Source: Tenodera sinensis
Taxonomy: Eukaryota; Arthropoda; Insecta; Mantodea; Mantidae
Direction of reading: 5' to 3'
Assembly (NCBI GenBank): GCA_030765045.1
Contig: CM060962.1
Span: 165,510,694-165,574,693, forward strand
DNA length: 64,000 nt
Each line of letters starts with the position of its first letter. Position 1 is the first letter of the stretch. The position numbers were made by a program, and so were the translations under genes. Under the pieces are notes generated by a model. It was not told the DNA's origin, ran no database searches, and saw only the letters and a program-made list of their open reading frames with translations. Shown here piece by piece: positions 59,914 through 64,000 of this stretch.

Positions 59914-60419
59914 GGGCAGAGGTACATTTTTAATTAGTAATTACAAATGGAGGGGATTCCACACTGAGCTCATAGTCAGGCTACTGTATATCAGAAACAG
60001 TAAGGGAAAGGGAGGGGGGAAGTGGCAGTACCCACTGGGCGTGCCCAAATCCATAACAAGAAGCGCCAAACAATGTGGGATCCCTTACATGTTAATGGAG
60101 ATTCATCTCGGCATCAGATTTCTTCCTGAAGCCGACGCCTCACGGGGTTAGACACAACCCCCTATGTAGGAACAGGGGACCACAGCGCCGTCCCTACGCC
60201 GAGAACGGTATACTCGCTCCTTCGCCAACACTTCCGACCCGGAAAGTTTGGGATGAAATGAGGTAAAATGAAATGAAAGGGCGGGAAGTCGCGGAAAGGA
60301 AAGCAACCAACACAGCATTTGCCTAATGATAAAAAAACCTTCGGTCTGTCACTGGAGATTGAACCCGAGATCTCCCGCATCCGAGTGCCAAGCGTTACCA
60401 CCTGAGACACCTCACTCAG
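59914..60419 (-). mobile_element. tRNA-derived SINE (family D), 506 bp
   Basis: Perfect 11-bp target duplication tagatatcgag (59903-59913 and 60420-60430). On the minus strand it begins with a tRNA-like head (gagtgaggtgtctcaggtgg, B-box gggttcaatctcc near 60355), followed by a long unique body with 'atttcatttcatttta'. Body unrelated to families A-C. Confidence 0.75.
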
Positions 60420-60499
60420 TAGATATCGAGAATTAACAAGAAATTAAGTTTTGAGAGTCCCATGAATAAGAAAAGTTTTTTTAAAACAAAAATGTCCTA

Positions 60500-61265
60500 T
60501 GTGTTTATATGTGAACGGTACATAAGCCAAAAACGAAATTTTGGGTAAGTGCCAAACTTAGTGTTTAAGTTCTTCAGCTATGCAACACGAAGATGTTCAA
60601 GAAGTCAAAAAATTACTCCCACCGTAAGTGACCCTCATTTGAAATGTTTTCTCTCTTTTTTTTAAGTATATTTTCCCTCGATAATGGCTCCAGCAACTTT
60701 AAGAATATATATATTTGAGATATTTACATGGTAAATACAATTTATATCTTGAATTTTCTGCGAATAGCTTGCGAAGTGTTTTTCATATTGAAAGAATTTT
60801 GTGTGCTTTTCTATGACTGCTAAACTGTAAGACAGAGACAAGAACTTGTTTCCCAATAGCAAATCTTACTAAAACTAAGAGTTTATGTCCCATAAAGCTT
60901 TTGTGGCATTAGCTATTTCCCAGATACCGTAGTTATTGGTTTGAATATTAAAATACTTCATGCATTTTAGTCTTCTATTTCTCCTACTCCTGGAAAGAGT
61001 GACATTTCAAAACCGTCATATCCCGGTTTTTAAAGATTTGAATATTCCTCTAGCCTTCTCTGTCCCTTGTGTACCTACTACAAAATATGTAATGAAACCA
61101 TTTTTGCAAAGAATTATCTTGATTGACATGAAGTAGGTAGAAAAATAAGTTGTTATAGGAATAGTTTGTGGAAAAGTGGGTAGAGTAAGTTATATAAATG
61201 TAATGCATACGATTCTTACATATATAGTCAGGGTCAAAGCTAAGTAAAACTTCCTTTACGTCCAT
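60500..61265 (+). repeat. Strongly diverged copy of the dispersed repeat
   Basis: Same order of degenerate blocks (aaaaacgaaattttgggt, 'gaagatgttcaag', 'gataatggctccagcaactt', 'gaattttctgcgaatagctt', 'gacatgaagtagg'), but without the GT tract. Older than the other copies. Confidence 0.5.
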
Positions 61266-62469
61266 AGAAAAAGGAACTTCTTTTTTAGCTTTTAGATAAA
61301 ATGTAGCTTTATCATGTAGTCATGCATAATTACAAAGCGGGATCTTTTTATAATTACATAACCTTACAGAATATCATTTTGAAAGCATATATGTAAATTT
61401 CTTTTAAAAACATACATTAAACGTTTATTTAACTTGGAAAACCCCCACTTAAACATTTCCCCTATAACAATTATATTGTATTTCTAAACTAGTTGTTAAG
61501 CTTAAGATAAAGACGATTGTTTACTTAGATAATATGCATAGGTACTGAATGGTGTTCCTGAAAGTGAATACAGTAGGTATGTTAAAACTGTTTTACATAC
61601 TACCTGAACATGTTCATCGCATATTAAAACATGCTCTAGATAAAAATATAAGGAACCAGCATTTTCCAAGTTGCCCACCTTAAGAAAATAAACTTGATAA
61701 TTTTGAGAGACCTTTATTCATTCTCCTCAATCCTTTACTTTATATATAATTCTGATTAGCATTTTATATTTCCTCCCTTATATTGACATTTTCCCCGTTT
61801 TATATGATTGTCTTTATGTACCATTGTGTTAATTGTATGCGATTATTCCAGACCCTAAGTATCACCTCAGCTATTGGGTAGATTGTTTACTAAAAACAAT
61901 AGATTTACCAATTCAAATAATATTCGTGTAGGGAACGTAAACAAGCATTTCATAATGAGAAAGTGAGGAAGTCCAGTAGTTTGTGAAATATGTACCAAAA
62001 AGCCAATCCTTGTGGCACGATCTGTTCATGATTCCGCCAGGACCGTCTTCCCTGAATGAGATTTCGCCCATGCATTCCTCAGTCCTGATAACAGGGAAAT
62101 GCCGGGAAGATACCCTAAACTTAGGCTTGGAATGTTTACTTGCCAAATTTCTTTTCCCAGCTATGAATATAAATTTATTGAATACTAGAGTATACGCATC
62201 TTGGGCTGTCCATGAACTTGGGCCCTAGCCCCTCCGTCATTGGATGACCCTCTGAGATTCTCTATATGTGATTTTTGACGTGTGCTTTATTCTTTGACTA
62301 CTGTTAATTAACCTTATTCAGATTTATCTTTTCTTTTAACTTTCATCTTTTGATTTGCTTATTTTCACCAAAATTTCCTATACTTTCCATGTCCCTAAGT
62401 TCATTATTATTTTAAGTTACCCATTCCATTCTAAAATGTGTTTCCCCCTCACGTTTGCTTTCTCTACTA
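61266..62469. other. AT-rich gene-poor interval
   Basis: Nothing recognised. Confidence 0.4.
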
Positions 62470-62600
62470 CGTATAGTAAAGTAGAAATATTGTATTCCAC
62501 CCAAAACTTCGATGTCGAGATTTTACCGGAAATATCTTTTGAGGCCCCTCGATTCCAAAAAAGCATTTTTAGAAAAAGGTCCGCGCGCGCACGTGTGTGT

Positions 62601-62643
<43 letters not shown>

Positions 62644-63368
62644 AGGCTGTGAACATCATAACTCAAAAACGAGAAGTACGTTAAAAACCACAGTTGGTAT
62701 TTAAGTTCAATGTCTTTCAAGTATGCGATACGAAGATTTTGAAGAAAATTCCTCCACCCTAAACTACCCTCTACATGCAAACTTTTTCGAAAATTTTTAT
62801 TTTCTTAAAAATGGCTCCAACGATTTTGATTAAAATGTCATACGTTTGAGATATTTTTGTGATAAATGATATGTATATCTTGAATTTTCTGGCTATATCC
62901 CATGTAGTCCTATTTACTCTGGATGACTTTTGCATAACTGGTAAACCGTAAGAGACAGAGCAAATCTTACTATACAAAAAAATGTAGATCTTGCTAAAAC
63001 ATACGATTTATGTCTGAATAAATTTTTTCGTAGAGTGAGCCATTTCGGAGATATTGCTTGTTATTTGTGTGAGTTTTGGAGAACTTACACTTCTGTCAAA
63101 TGGAACATCGTTTTTCTTTCTTTTTTATTTTTTTTTTATATGTTAACCGTGCAAAGTGAATGGAATTTGAAAGCTTTAAAAGATTTGACTATCGCTCAAG
63201 GCCTACTGTATTCCCATATTCCCCTTACACCTACAAGGAAATAAGCAATAAGATAATTTCTACAAACATTTATCTCAACTAACACGAAGAAGAATAGGAA
63301 TGAGAGTTTGTAAGAATGATTAGTACAAGAGTACAGAAAGTCATATGAGTGCAACACCTCCGATTTTT
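62470..63368 (+). repeat. Dispersed repeat family copy
   Basis: Blocks 'gtattccacccaaaacttcg', 'gagattttaccggaaatatc', GC/GT tract (62582-62642), 'cataactcaaaaacgagaag', 'cgattttgattaaaatgtca', 'acctacaaggaaataagca' and 'gtgcaacacctccgattttt', in the same order as at 12210, 28370 and 56970. Confidence 0.85.
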
Positions 63369-63879
63369 TCATATGTTTCATGATCATTGGCTAATAATTT
63401 CCTGCATCTCACTGACTCACTTTCTTATCTCTTTGTCACTTTCACTTCCTTTCCTCACTTAACTTTCGCTTTTTTATAATACCTACTTGTCTTTATCCCT
63501 AAACTTTTATTTCCATCCCTACTACCAACCCTGAACACGGTTAACTTAGTCACTTGTTCTTCCTCGTCATACGGCGCGGGGCACCGTTTCCCTCTCTTTT
63601 TTCGGTTTCCTATACATTAACACTTTTCACTATCTGATACCCACTTTTGTAAATGTTTACGTTTCCAAATACATGTTGGTCTTTTCTGTTCGCCCTTGTT
63701 CCATTCCATTCTACCCACATGTGTAATGCCTGTTTCTCTGTCCTCCCGTTCCACCAGGTCATACCCCACATCTTGTTTACTCGGTTTATTTCCACTCAGC
63801 TTTGAAATTGCCGCTTTATTTGAGTAATTTGCACTAACATCTTCGCCTACGCGGTCACTCACTGATTCTTGTTGAGTTG
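63369..63879. other. Gene-poor interval
   Basis: Pyrimidine-rich; no supported gene. Confidence 0.4.
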
Positions 63880-63952
63880 GCCATGGTAGCTTAGTGGTTA
63901 GAGCAGCCGGACGGTAAGCAGCAGATCTGTGGTTCAAATCCCCGCTGTGGCA
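63880..63952 (+). mobile_element. tRNA-like unit, SINE head (family C)
   Basis: gccatggtagcttagtggtt gives an A-box, gtggttcaaatcccc a B-box, and the acceptor pairs gccatgg/ctgtggc with wobble. The anticodon stem is poor, so not a working tRNA. The following 'cattgcattttttcag' and 'gttctacc' match the family-C copy at 48229. Confidence 0.65.
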
Positions 63953-64000
63953 TTGCATTTTTTCAGTATCGTTCTACCCTTTCCAACACCAAGCTACATT

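Overview
The window looks like TE-rich nuclear DNA of an arthropod, most likely an insect with a large genome. The grounds are AT-rich sequence, spliceosomal introns with GT..AG borders, AATAAA poly(A) signals, long gene-poor gaps, many microsatellites, tRNA-derived SINEs, and decayed hAT, Tc1, jockey, L1/Tx1-like and LTR elements. Degenerate CCTAA-type tracts also fit an insect. No species call is possible from the sequence alone, and no bacterial operon or viral genome is present.

Region 1-14293 is a giant near-perfect palindrome. Base p of the left arm pairs with base 14270-p of the right arm near the centre. The pairing sum rises to 14288 and then 14294 outside two CA/GT tracts that are longer in the right arm. 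The only other differences I found are three single-base mismatches. The centre is a 43-nt loop (7114-7156) flanked by a short stem with three mismatches. The left arm still pairs at base 1, so the palindrome probably continues upstream of the window. Each arm carries the same convergent gene pair. One is a three-exon gene for a 201-residue protein with a PMDLS (CtBP-type) motif, behind a CCAAT/TATA promoter. The other is an intronless gene for a 178-residue BED-like zinc-finger protein with a TATA box and a 10-bp minisatellite just upstream. These are the only intact host-type genes in the window.

Region 14294-29660 holds a 213-bp tandem duplication, G-rich tracts, a decayed L1/Tx1-like LINE on the minus strand (ORF1 intact, ORF2 frameshifted), a 435-bp ATT microsatellite, a 28-copy 45-bp tandem array with emerging 135-bp higher-order structure, and a hAT transposase fragment.

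Region 29660-46400 is a transposon graveyard with clear nesting. A CGGBP1-like hAT transposase is split by a hAT-type element, which is itself split by a second hAT deletion derivative; a SINE sits downstream in the same pseudogene. A THAP-type pseudogene appears to be split by a Tc1-like element that holds a 5'-truncated jockey LINE. A separate hAT deletion derivative has perfect 8-bp target-site duplications. Another hAT pseudogene is split by a tRNA SINE. Many of these insertions have exact target-site duplications, so their borders are firm.

Region 46400-64000 has no intact gene. It holds tRNA-like SINEs, an LTR retroelement remnant with two 621-bp LTRs, long microsatellites, and copies of an unclassified dispersed repeat of about 0.9-1 kb. 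That repeat also occurs at 28.4 kb and in both palindrome arms.
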